Origin: JANOQP01 sp044227705
GTDB lineage: Bacteria > Bacteroidota > Bacteroidia > Chitinophagales > Saprospiraceae
Assembly: GCA_044227705.1 (NCBI GenBank)
Contig: JBGAWE010000091.1
Location: 1 to 15,846, forward strand
Length of the DNA: 15,846 nt
Direction of reading: 5' to 3'
Numbering within the stretch: the first letter of the stretch is position 1; every line of letters begins with the position of its first letter. The notes beneath the pieces are model-generated. The model had not been told where the DNA came from and ran no database searches. It was given only the letters and a program-made list of their open reading frames with translations. The translations under genes were made by a program, and so were the position numbers. Positions 7,503 through 15,021 of this stretch are shown here, piece after piece.

Positions 7503-8780
7503 ATGGAGCCACTCGCCGAGCGGATGCGCCCGAAGACACTCGCCGAGTACGTCGGCCAGGCGCACCTCGTGGGGCCGGGCAAGGTGCTGCGGCAGGCCGT
7601 CGAGGGGGGAGGGCGCATCCCGTCGTTCATCATGTGGGGGCCGCCGGGCGTGGGGAAGACGACGCTGGCGCGGCTGATTTCCACCAACCTGAAAGTCCCC
7701 TATTTCCAGCTCTCGGCCATCAGCTCGGGGGTGAAAGACCTGCGCGACACCATAGAATCGGCCCAAAAGAGCCAGTTTTTCCACCAAAAAGGGGCCGTCC
7801 TGTTCATCGACGAAATCCACCGCTTCTCGAAAAGCCAGCAGGACGCGCTGCTCGGCGCCGTCGAAAAGGGCATCGTCACCCTCATCGGCGCGACGACGGA
7901 GAACCCCAGTTTCGAGGTCATTCCCGCCTTGCTGTCGAGGGCGCAGGTTTATGTCCTCCAGCATCTCTCGAAAGAGGAGCTCATCGGGCTGGTCGACCGG
8001 GCGGTGCGGGAGGACGAGGTTCTTTCCAAAAAAGACATAGAGATAAAGGAGTACGACGCACTCCTCATGTTCAGCGGCGGCGACGCTCGGAAGCTCCTCA
8101 ACGCCGTCGAGCTGGTATCCCATTTTCAAAAAGAGGGGGAGCGGCTGGTCGTGACCGACGAGCTGGTCACGGGCCTCATCCAGCAGAACCTCGCCATCTA
8201 CGACAAGGGCGGCGAGATGCACTACGACATCATCTCGGCAATGATAAAATCGGTGCGCGGCTCCGACCCGAACGCGGCGGTCTACTGGCTGGCGCGGATG
8301 CTCGAGGGGGGCGAGGACCCGGTCTTCATCGCCCGCCGGCTGCTCATCCTCGCGGCGGAGGACATCGGGCTGGCCAACCCCAACGCGCTCCTTTTGGCCA
8401 CGACCACGATGGACGCCGTCAAGATGATTGGGATGCCGGAGGCGAGGATCATTTTGAGCGAGTGCGCCATCTACCTGGCCACCTCGGCGAAGTCGAACGC
8501 GGCCTACCTCGCCATCGACGCGGCCATCGGGCAGGTGCGAAAAGGGGGCAGCCCGCCCGTCCCGCTGCACATCCGGAACGCGCCGACACGGCTGATGAAA
8601 CAGCTCGACTACGGGAAAAACTACCTGTACGCCCACGACTTCCCCGGCAACTTCACGCAACAGGACTTCCTGCCCGACGAGATTCGGGGTCAGGTTTTTT
8701 ATCGACCAGGACAAAACCCGGCGGAGGAGAAGGCGCGACAAAAGCTGCGGGAGGATTGGAAGGGGCACTACGATTATTGA
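7503..8780 (+). CDS. rarA: Replication-associated recombination protein A (AAA+ ATPase)
   Basis: The 425-residue protein matches the RarA/MgsA/WRNIP1 family in length and motifs. The N-terminus PLAERMRPKTLAEYVGQAHL is the family signature. Walker A is GPPGVGKTT (residues 46-54), Walker B is LFIDEIH (about 100-106), sensor 1 is GATTENPSFE (129-138) and the arginine finger is in LLSRAQV (R146). The C-terminal half carries the tetramerisation domain (DAAIGQVRKGGSPPVPLHIR). The family acts on stalled replication forks and single-strand gaps together with SSB and RecA. The ATG at 7503 is chosen because the signature starts two residues later and an A-rich tract precedes it. It is followed by a 101-bp gap and then a gene for an exported protein, so an operon is possible but not shown. 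A dyad lies just upstream. Confidence 0.97.
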   Translation: MEPLAERMRPKTLAEYVGQAHLVGPGKVLRQAVEGGGRIPSFIMWGPPGVGKTTLARLISTNLKVPYFQLSAISSGVKDLRDTIESAQKSQFFHQKGAVLFIDEIHRFSKSQQDALLGAVEKGIVTLIGATTENPSFEVIPALLSRAQVYVLQHLSKEELIGLVDRAVREDEVLSKKDIEIKEYDALLMFSGGDARKLLNAVELVSHFQKEGERLVVTDELVTGLIQQNLAIYDKGGEMHYDIISAMIKSVRGSDPNAAVYWLARMLEGGEDPVFIARRLLILAAEDIGLANPNALLLATTTMDAVKMIGMPEARIILSECAIYLATSAKSNAAYLAIDAAIGQVRKGGSPPVPLHIRNAPTRLMKQLDYGKNYLYAHDFPGNFTQQDFLPDEIRGQVFYRPGQNPAEEKARQKLREDWKGHYDY

Positions 8781-8881
8781 GGCGCAGCCCGATTTTTACC
8801 CCCGCCGAGCGGGCAATTTGACAACCGCCGCCCCGTTTCCTGCCAAACCGCCCCTCGCCGCTCAACTTTCAATTTTCAAAG

Positions 8882-10165
8882 ATGAAAAGACGCGACTTCC
8901 TCAAAAATTCCTCCACGGCCGCCGCCGGCTTCTACATCCTGCCCAGCGGGCGGCTCTTCGCCCCGACGGGGGCACGCGTGGCCAACCACGTCGTCTTCTG
9001 CCTCTTCGCGGGCGGCGTGCGCAGCCTCGAGTCGACGCACCAGCAGCGCGGCAACCTCATGCCCAACCTCCTCGCAGGGAGTGGCGCGCCCGACCAGAGC
9101 ATCGCCGCCGGGCTGGAGCCGCTGCCGCTCGTCAACACGGTGCCGCTCGAAAACCGGGGGACTTTGTACAAAGAGTTCCGCTACGCCGACGGCATCGCGG
9201 GCCACTACCAGGGTCACATGGGCGCCATCACCGGCCACTACATCGGCGAGAACGTCAACTTCTCGAAGCACACGGCCTATCCGTCGGTGTTTGAATACTA
9301 TAGGAAGCACAACTCGCCGCAGATGCCCGCCTCCAACGCCTGGTGGGTCTCCAACGGAATCGGCGAAAACGAGAACCTCTCGTGGAGCCTCGACTCGGAG
9401 TACGGCCCGAAGTTCGGCGGCAACTTTTTAAGCCCGGCCTACTTCCTCTACAACCCCGCGCCGGTGCTCAACTGCCGCTCGTTCAGCGGGCAGCAACGGG
9501 ACAAAATCGACGTGATGCGCTCCTTTTTGAACCAAAACTTCAAGAACCTGGTCGCCGCCAACGAGGAGGTCTTCCAGAACGACGGCGACGACACCGTCAA
9601 AATCCAGGACTTCATCCAAAAACTGACGCAGCGGGCGGTCAACGGCGAGTTCGACAACCTCTGGGGCCTCGGCAACCGCATCAACCACGACATGGCGACG
9701 GTGGCGATGGCCGAGGAGGTTTTGAAGAACTTCAAGCCCGAGCTTCTGGTGGTCAACATGACGGAGACCGACGTCTGCCACAACAACTTCACCGGCTACT
9801 GCAACAACCTGCGCAAGGCCGACTACGCCGCCGCCCACCTCTGGCAGACCATCCAGCAGACCCCCGGCCTGAAGGACGACACCATCATGATCATCGCCCC
9901 CGAGCACGGCCGCAACGAGACGCCCAACTCCATCCGCGACGACTTCGGCAACCTCGCCACCGACCACGGCGACGACCCGATGTCGAAAGAGATTTTCTGC
10001 ATGGTGCTCGGACCGGCGACGAAGGTCCAGCAGCACCAAATCTTCAACACGGTGAAAGGCGAGAGCATCGACATCGTGCCGACCATCGCCCATATCCTCG
10101 GCTTCTGGCCCGACATCCCCGGCGGCTACCTTCCGGGCAAGCCGCTGACCGAGGCGTTCAAGTGA
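8882..10165 (+). CDS. Tat-exported alkaline-phosphatase-superfamily protein (sulfatase-like/DUF1501-like)
   Basis: The 427-residue protein begins MKRRDFLKNSSTAAAGFYIL, a twin-arginine signal (RR at 3-4, RRDFLK), so it is probably exported folded, with a bound metal. The fold is suggested by metal-site motifs in the usual order: ETDVCHNNF (D297, H300), IIAPEHGRNE (E341, H342) and LATDHGDD (D361, H362). These are followed by the DIVPTIAHILGF element and a PGGYLPGKPL end typical of sulfatase-like and DUF1501 proteins. The conserved GHYQGHMGAITGHYIGEN (108-124) may hold the active-site region. The substrate cannot be told from sequence. The start is preceded by TTTTCAAAG, an A-rich leader. It stands 48 bases upstream of the preferred methyltransferase start and two genes upstream of a second phosphatase-superfamily gene. 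TatC is encoded at the right edge. Confidence 0.8.
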   Translation: MKRRDFLKNSSTAAAGFYILPSGRLFAPTGARVANHVVFCLFAGGVRSLESTHQQRGNLMPNLLAGSGAPDQSIAAGLEPLPLVNTVPLENRGTLYKEFRYADGIAGHYQGHMGAITGHYIGENVNFSKHTAYPSVFEYYRKHNSPQMPASNAWWVSNGIGENENLSWSLDSEYGPKFGGNFLSPAYFLYNPAPVLNCRSFSGQQRDKIDVMRSFLNQNFKNLVAANEEVFQNDGDDTVKIQDFIQKLTQRAVNGEFDNLWGLGNRINHDMATVAMAEEVLKNFKPELLVVNMTETDVCHNNFTGYCNNLRKADYAAAHLWQTIQQTPGLKDDTIMIIAPEHGRNETPNSIRDDFGNLATDHGDDPMSKEIFCMVLGPATKVQQHQIFNTVKGESIDIVPTIAHILGFWPDIPGGYLPGKPLTEAFK

Positions 10166-10213
10166 CGGGCGGTGGGCGCGATTACCTTCGCCGCCGGTTT
10201 TTTTCAAAAAAGG

Positions 10214-11089
10214 ATGGAACTCCGCTGGCGGCTCGCCCAATTCTTCGAAAAGCTCTGGTGGCGTCGCTACCTCTCCGGCCGCGACTGGGGCGCCTACCTC
10301 GACTGGAAGTGCCGCTACTGGCTCGGCTTCCTCGAAAAAGGCGGCATCAGCCTCCCCGTCGGGGCGAAAGTGCTGGATGCGGGCTGCGGCCCAGCTGGTG
10401 TTTTCACCGTCCTTTCAGCCCAAAACCGCGTCGATGCGCTCGACCCGCTGCTTGATGTCTATGAAAAAACGCTCGGCGGCTTCCGGCGGGCGGACTGGCC
10501 GAGCGTCCGGTTTTTCAACCAAAAACTGGAAGACTTCGAGCCGGGCCATCGATACGACGCGGTCTTCTGCCTCAACGCCGTCAACCACGTCGACGACCTC
10601 CCGGCAGCCCTCGACCGGCTGGCTGCGCTGGTCGAGCCGGGCGGGATGCTGGCCGTCTCGGTCGATGCGCACCGGTCGGGCTTCTTGAAAAAAATCTTCC
10701 GCCTCGTGCCGGGCGACATCCTCCACCCGCACCAGCACGGCCTCGACGATTACCGGGCGATGCTCCTTTCTCGCGGCCTGTCGGTCGAGCGGGAGGTCTT
10801 GGTGAAAAGGGAGGCCGTGTTCGACTATTTTTTGATTGTCTGTTCAAAAAGCACTGAATATCAACCACTTGAACTGTTTTATGAGAAAGCTCTTCCCTGG
10901 CCGTTGTTGGCGTCTCGCCAACAACTCTGCGCAGAGGTTGTTGGCGGACGCCAACAACGGCCACGTTCCTCCTCTTCGCCGCGCTTCTCGTTTTTCAAAA
11001 AACAACCACGGCCCAGACCCGCCCGACGGCTCCGCCGCGCCTCGCCGTCGGCATCGTCGTCGACCAGATGCGATATGACTTCCTGTTGA
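10214..11089 (+). CDS. SAM-dependent class I methyltransferase with a probably artificial C-terminal tail
   Basis: Residues 53-62 (VLDAGCGPAG) are motif I of class I methyltransferases. They are followed by an acidic loop VDALDP (about 73-78), FCLNAVNHVDDLPAALDRLA (motif IV region) and LVEPGGMLAVSVD (motif VI region). The substrate is unknown. The ATG at 10214 (MELRWRLAQFFEK) is preferred; a GTG at 10172 would add 14 residues. Recognisable sequence ends near FDYFLIVCSK at about 10850. From there the frame runs without a stop through the start region of the next gene and the palindrome and ends at 11089, giving an arginine- and serine-rich tail (RPRSSSSPRFSFFKKQPRP) that is the next gene's signal-peptide region read in the wrong frame. 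One extra A in the run 10846-10850 would give a natural stop at 10855-10857. Confidence 0.82.
   Translation: MELRWRLAQFFEKLWWRRYLSGRDWGAYLDWKCRYWLGFLEKGGISLPVGAKVLDAGCGPAGVFTVLSAQNRVDALDPLLDVYEKTLGGFRRADWPSVRFFNQKLEDFEPGHRYDAVFCLNAVNHVDDLPAALDRLAALVEPGGMLAVSVDAHRSGFLKKIFRLVPGDILHPHQHGLDDYRAMLLSRGLSVEREVLVKREAVFDYFLIVCSKSTEYQPLELFYEKALPWPLLASRQQLCAEVVGGRQQRPRSSSSPRFSFFKKQPRPRPARRLRRASPSASSSTRCDMTSC
10881..11067 (+). other. 5' part of the PafA-like gene, split by a palindromic insert
   Basis: An ATG at 10881 opens MRKLFP. Just after the palindrome, codons from 10963 in the frame of the downstream gene read TFLLFAALLVFQKTTTAQ, a signal peptide core with a probable cleavage before or after Q. 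They continue with TRPTAPPRLAVGIVVDQ directly into the conserved RYDF segment. Removing bases 10899-10962 (64 nt) joins the two into one normal signal peptide of about 24 residues. The downstream frame contains no ATG, GTG or TTG between its upstream stop (TGA at 10882-10884) and 11068, so the real start must be the ATG at 10881 in another frame. The Asp of VVDQ is a zinc ligand in PafA. Confidence 0.75.
10898..10963. repeat. 66-bp near-perfect palindromic element inside a coding sequence
   Basis: The outer arms TGGCCGTTGTTGGCGTC (10898-10914) and GACGCCAACAACGGCCA (10947-10963) are perfect 17-bp inverted repeats. The inner part pairs a further 15 bp with bulges only at T10915 and G37 of 10937, giving 32 base pairs and no loop at the TCTGC|GCAGA centre. 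Each arm is itself a small inverted repeat (GTTGTTGGCG/CGCCAACAAC), so cruciform or double-hairpin forms are possible. It sits in the signal-peptide codons of the PafA-like gene. There are no transposase, no T-run and no clear target duplication. Its length without the outermost T and A is 64, one more than 21 codons. Confidence 0.85.
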
Positions 11090-12600
11090 AATACTACGAC
11101 AAGTTCGGAAAGGGCGGCTTCCGGCGGATGCTTGACGAGGGCTTCAACTGCGAGGACACCGAGTACAACTACTTCCCGACCTACACCGGCCCCGGCCACG
11201 CCTCGATTTATGCGGGCGCGGCCCCGGCCGTCCACGGCATCATCGGCAACGACTGGTTCTCGCGCTCGGAGGGGCGGCCCGTCTATTGCGTCAGCGACTT
11301 GTTGGCGGGCAACCTCGGCGGGACGGCTACCGCCGGGGCCATGTCGCCGCGCCGTCTGCGCACGGCGAATGTGGCCGACGAGCTGCGCCTTTTTTCCAAC
11401 AAAAAGAGCAAGGTCGTCGGCATCGCCCTCAAAGACCGGGGCGCCATCCTCCCTGCCGGGCACATGCCGAACGCCGCATTCTGGTTCGACCAGAAGACCG
11501 CCGGATGGATGTCGTGCGACTGGTACATGGACTCGCTGCCCGGCTGGGTCACGGTGTTCAACAAAAAAGAGCGGCCCGCCGCCCTCATCGCCTCGGGCTG
11601 GTCGCCGCTGCCGCAGACGCTCTTGCCAGGCCGCTCCATCGCCGACGACAACCGCTACGAGGACCCGTACAAAGGGGAGAAATCGCCCGTTTTTCCGCAC
11701 GACTTGCCCAAAATCGCCGAAAAAGAGGGCCTCGGCATCGCGCTCGCCGCCTCGCCCTTCGGCAACGAGCTGACGGCCGAGTTCGCCAAAGAGGCCATCT
11801 TGAACGAAAAGCTCGGGGCTGACGACTGGGCCGATTTGCTCGCCGTCAGCTTCTCGTCGCCCGACCTCGTGGGCCACAGCTTCGGGCCGACCAGCCTCGA
11901 AGTGGAGGACACCTACCTACGGCTCGACCGGACGCTGGCCGATTTCTTCTCGTTCCTCGACAAAAAAGTGGGCAAGGGAAAGTGGGTCGCCTTCCTCACC
12001 GCCGACCACGGCGCGGCCTACAACTCCAACCTCCTGCGCGACGACAGCCTGACAACCGCCGGCTTCTGGGGCCGCGCCCGTCTCGCCGACACGCTGGGCA
12101 AGGCGCTCGAACCGGCCTTCGGCAAGAAGCTCGTTCTGAACGCCTTCAACGGAAACATCTTCTTCGACCGCGACACCATCGCCGCCCGGCGGCTCGACTT
12201 CGAGAAGGTGGAAGCGGCGGCCGTCTCCTTTTTGCAAAAAATGGAGGGCGTCCACACCGTGATGACCGCCCGGCAACTGACGGAGAACGAGTACACGCTG
12301 CCGCCGAGATCGCTCGTCCAGCGCGGCTGGCGGCCCGGTGAATCAGGCGACCTGGTGGTCGTCTTCGCGCCGGGGATGCTCGAGTGGAGCCAGCGCGGCA
12401 CCTCCCACGGCTCGCCGTGGAACTACGACACTCGGGTGCCGTGCCTGTGGTACGGCTGGAAAATCCCGAAGGGGACGTACTCGGGCCGCGTCGGCATCAC
12501 GCAAATCGCGCCGACGCTGTCAGTGATTTTGAACATCCCGTTCCCGGCGGGCAGCACGGACGGGGCGATTGAGGCGGTTTTGGCGGGGTTGAAAAAGTGA
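11068..12600 (+). CDS. PafA-like alkaline phosphatase (phosphate-monoester hydrolase), N-terminus displaced
   Basis: The 510 codons from the only in-frame ATG cover nearly the whole PafA family. The nucleophile Thr is T40 in PTYTGPGHASIY, N61 is in GIIGNDW, and K122 and R124 in LKDRGAILPAGH are the phosphate-binding pair that marks PafA-type monoesterases. The metal ligands are D266 and H270 (SPDLVGHSFGP), D313 and H314 (TADHGA) and H446 (GTSHGSPWNYDTRVP). These positions sit 39-40 residues below those I recall for Elizabethkingia PafA, so the first 39 or so residues are missing. One more ligand Asp (VVDQ) and the signal peptide are encoded upstream, across the palindrome. Starting at 11068 would give a cytoplasmic protein without a complete metal site. 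The native enzyme should be periplasmic or outer-membrane associated and release phosphate from organic esters. 30 bp separate it from the next gene. Confidence 0.93.
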   Translation: MRYDFLLKYYDKFGKGGFRRMLDEGFNCEDTEYNYFPTYTGPGHASIYAGAAPAVHGIIGNDWFSRSEGRPVYCVSDLLAGNLGGTATAGAMSPRRLRTANVADELRLFSNKKSKVVGIALKDRGAILPAGHMPNAAFWFDQKTAGWMSCDWYMDSLPGWVTVFNKKERPAALIASGWSPLPQTLLPGRSIADDNRYEDPYKGEKSPVFPHDLPKIAEKEGLGIALAASPFGNELTAEFAKEAILNEKLGADDWADLLAVSFSSPDLVGHSFGPTSLEVEDTYLRLDRTLADFFSFLDKKVGKGKWVAFLTADHGAAYNSNLLRDDSLTTAGFWGRARLADTLGKALEPAFGKKLVLNAFNGNIFFDRDTIAARRLDFEKVEAAAVSFLQKMEGVHTVMTARQLTENEYTLPPRSLVQRGWRPGESGDLVVVFAPGMLEWSQRGTSHGSPWNYDTRVPCLWYGWKIPKGTYSGRVGITQIAPTLSVILNIPFPAGSTDGAIEAVLAGLKK

Positions 12601-12630
12601 GACAGAAATGTTTTCAAAAAACCATTTGCC

Positions 12631-13848
12631 ATGCGGTTCATTCTCCGATGGGTTCGATGGGCAATATTTTTGACAGTCTCTGCCGTGCTGGCCGTCGGCC
12701 TTTTTTACGACAAGTTGGTGAAGTACCGGCAGGTCGGGCAGCGCGAGGCACGGCAAATCGAGAACGCCGAATTGCTATCTGACCTCGACCTTTGGGCCGC
12801 CGCCCACCCGGACGCAACGGTCGAGCAAGTTTTGGGATTCGCCCTGAAAGCCTCGACCGAGGACATCGGCTACACGTTCGGGAAATGCGCCACCGACCCC
12901 GACGGAGTTTTCCGAAACCGGCGGACGAACTGTGTGGGCTATTCGGCCCTGTTCGACGCGGCGGCCCGGCGGCTGCTCGAAAAAGAGGGCCTCGCCAGTC
13001 GGGTTTCGACCGTCCACGCCATCGGGAAGCTGCGGTTCCTCGGATTTGACCTGCACCGGATCAAGAAACTCGCGGCTGCGCTTCTCGCAGCCCTCCTCGC
13101 CACTCCGGCCTTCTCCCAGATCGAGACAAAGCTCCACGACACGGAACTGACCGGCGAATGGCGCCTATACGCCCTCACCGAACGCTGCACGAACAACGAC
13201 TCGGTCTCACACCCCGCGCCGCCGCCGATGTCGGTCAGTTTCTACAAGAACGGGCAGATGTACTGCACCGACCCGCGCGCGCCCTTCTTCGGCGGCATGA
13301 CCCGCTGGAAACTGCTCGACTACGGCACGACGCTCTCGATGGCCAAGAGCGAGTCGGAGGGCACCTCCTTCGCGCCCGACATCAACAAAGACGGCGACAT
13401 CCTCTTCGAGCTTGGAAGCTGGTCGGACTCTTGCGGCATGGTCAACTCGACCTATGTCTGGCGGCGGGCGGAGAAAATCGAGAAGGAAAAAGCGGCCCAG
13501 CCAGCCTTCGTGCCGAACCCCGACGACCCGGTTTTCTCGGAGAGCGAGGTCGACACGGTGCCGGTCTTCGGGCGCGGGCAGTCGTCGGCGCTGCGGTACA
13601 ACGCGGTCAACATCCAATACCCGGAGGCGGCCCGCGACAACTACATCCAGGGCCGCGTGATGGTCGAGTTCATCGTGGAAAAGGACGGCAGTCTCTCCAA
13701 CCTGAAAATCTTGCACGACATCGGCGGCGGCTGCGGCGACGAAGCCATCCGCATGGTGAAAACGATGCCCCGCTGGCGCGTCGGCTGGAAGGGCGGCGAG
13801 CGGGCGCGGGTCCGGGTTCAGTACCCGGTAGAGTTCAAGTTGGAATGA
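12631..13848 (+). CDS. Chimeric protein: truncated transglutaminase-like part joined to a TonB-domain protein
   Basis: Residues 1-143 form a membrane-anchored protein: an N-terminal hydrophobic helix (WVRWAIFLTVSAVLAVGLFY), then a domain with RTNCVGYSALFDAAARRLLE, whose Cys resembles the nucleophile of transglutaminase-like proteins, then STVHAIGKLRFLGFDLHR, where the family would be expected to continue. Residue 144 onward is a second protein: IKKLAAALLAALLATPAFSQ is a full Sec signal peptide in the middle of the chain. It is followed by a lipocalin-like segment (TGEWRLYALTE, MSVSFYKNGQMYC) and a C-terminal TonB domain (IQYPEAARDNYIQGRVMVEF, GGGCGDEAIRMVKTMPRWRV). The junction codon at 13060-13062 is ATC, where ATG would make a normal start for a 262-residue protein. 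A deletion fusion, an assembly join or a start-codon change could explain this. Confidence 0.8.
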   Translation: MRFILRWVRWAIFLTVSAVLAVGLFYDKLVKYRQVGQREARQIENAELLSDLDLWAAAHPDATVEQVLGFALKASTEDIGYTFGKCATDPDGVFRNRRTNCVGYSALFDAAARRLLEKEGLASRVSTVHAIGKLRFLGFDLHRIKKLAAALLAALLATPAFSQIETKLHDTELTGEWRLYALTERCTNNDSVSHPAPPPMSVSFYKNGQMYCTDPRAPFFGGMTRWKLLDYGTTLSMAKSESEGTSFAPDINKDGDILFELGSWSDSCGMVNSTYVWRRAEKIEKEKAAQPAFVPNPDDPVFSESEVDTVPVFGRGQSSALRYNAVNIQYPEAARDNYIQGRVMVEFIVEKDGSLSNLKILHDIGGGCGDEAIRMVKTMPRWRVGWKGGERARVRVQYPVEFKLE

Positions 13849-13852
13849 AAAA

Positions 13853-13878
13853 GGGCCGGTTTCGAGCGAAACCGGCCC
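13853..13878. terminator. Bidirectional rho-independent terminator
   Basis: A perfect 12-bp stem (GGGCCGGTTTCG / CGAAACCGGCCC) with a 2-base AG loop lies between two convergent genes. On the plus strand it is followed by ATTTTC; on the minus strand it is followed by a T run complementary to the A run at 13848-13852. It can end transcription of the TonB-domain gene and of carA. Confidence 0.9.
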
Positions 13879-13890
13879 ATTTTCAATTTG

Positions 13891-14989
13891 TCAATTGCCG
13901 TTCATCAGCTCNNNNNNNNNNNNNNNNNNNNNNNNCGTGCGGCCCGGGCGCGGCCTCGGGGTGGTACTGCACCGAAAACGCGGGCTTGTCGCGCAGGCGG
14001 ATGCCCTCGATGGTCGAGTCGTTGAGGTTGAGGTGGGTGATTTCGACGGTGGAGGCCATGTCGCGGACGGCCTCCTCCGAGACGGAGAAGCCGTGGTTCT
14101 GGCTCGTTATCTCGCAGCGGCCGGTGAGGAGGTTCTTGACCGGGTGGTTGAGGCCCCGGTGGCCGTGGTGCATTTTATAGGTCGGGATTCCGACGGCCTC
14201 GCCGAGAAGCTGCTGTCCGAGGCAGATGCCGAAGACGGGCTTGTTCTCCTCCAAAACCTGTTTGACGGTTTCCACCGCCCACGGCATCGCGGCGGGGTCG
14301 CCGGGGCCGTTGGAGAGGAAGTAGCCGTGCGGGTTCCAGCTTTTTATCTCCGAAAAATCGGTGCGGGCGGGGAAGACCTTGAGGTAGCAGTTGCGCTGGG
14401 TGAGACAGCGCAGGATGTTTTTTTTCACCCCGTAGTCGATGACGGCGACGCGCTTCGGGGCGTCGGTGTTGCCCAAAAAGTAGGGGGCCTTCGTCGTCAC
14501 CTGCGAGGAAAGCTCCAGCCCGGCCATGCTCGGCACGGCGGCAAGGGTCTTTTTCAGCTCGGCCACGTCGAGGTTGTCGCTGGAGATGATGCCGTTCATC
14601 GCGCCGCGCTGGCGGATGTGCTGGACGAGGGCGCGGGTGTCGATGTCGCAGATGCCGACGAGGCCCTCCCTTTCAAAATATTCCTGGATGCTCGCATCGC
14701 TCTGGAAGCGGCTGTGGGCGACGGTGTAGTTCTTGCAAATCAGCCCGGCGATCTTGATGCTCTCGCTCTCGACCTCGGCCGATTTGGTGCCGTAGTTGCC
14801 GATGTGGGCGTTGGTGGCGAGGAGGAGCTGGCCGAAATAGGAGGGGTCGGTGAAGACCTCCTGATAGCCGGTCATGCCGGTGTTGAAACAGATTTCGCCG
14901 GTCGTCTGGCCAATCTTGCCCGCCGGTTTTCCGTGAAAAACAGTGCCGTCTTCGAGGAGGAGGACGGCGCGAGGCGCGGTTGTCGTCAT
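13891..14989 (-). CDS. carA: Carbamoyl-phosphate synthase small (glutaminase) chain, with assembly gap near the C-terminus
   Basis: The protein hydrolyses glutamine and passes ammonia to the large chain for carbamoyl phosphate, the entry to pyrimidine and arginine synthesis. The N-terminal domain shows LLLEDGTVFHG, GEICFNTGMTGYQEVFTDPS, CDIDTRALVQHIRQRGAMNG. The class I glutaminase domain shows FLSNGPGDPA, the nucleophile C256 in FGICLGQQLLGEA, the HGHRGLNHPV segment, and H343/E345 in QYHPEAAPGPH. The ATG at 14989 gives the usual N-terminus. The N run at 13912-13935 removes about nine residues. After it, the codons ELMNGN and a TGA at 13891-13893 look like the genuine end. They are not in frame with the N-run length given, so the gap size is wrong. 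No carB is visible. Confidence 0.96.
13912..13935. other. Assembly gap (24 N) inside carA
   Basis: Twenty-four undetermined bases. Frame logic needs a gap of 2 modulo 3 (for example 29 bases if the usual PHDS.YLFDEF. segment is intact) to join PGPHD to ELMNGN-stop, so 24 is not the true length. Confidence 0.97.
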
Positions 14990-15021
14990 TATGTGAAGTG
15001 GGTTTGAAAGTTTTGGTCGCG

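Noticed and set aside
7383..8768. Long open frame (461 codons) on the minus strand opposite rarA
   Set aside because: It is the antisense shadow of a certain gene in GC-rich DNA, rich in Arg, Val and Asp and without any recognisable motif.
9343..10455. Open frame of 370 codons on the plus strand
   Set aside because: It is an out-of-frame reading of the Tat-signal protein and the methyltransferase, and very rich in Arg and Pro.
10898..10963. The palindrome as an ordinary transcription terminator between two genes
   Set aside because: No T run follows it on either strand, and it lies downstream of the pafA ATG, inside the signal-peptide codons.
13895..15007. Open frame on the plus strand across the N run
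   Set aside because: It is antisense to carA and contains the undetermined bases; carA motifs on the minus strand are unambiguous.
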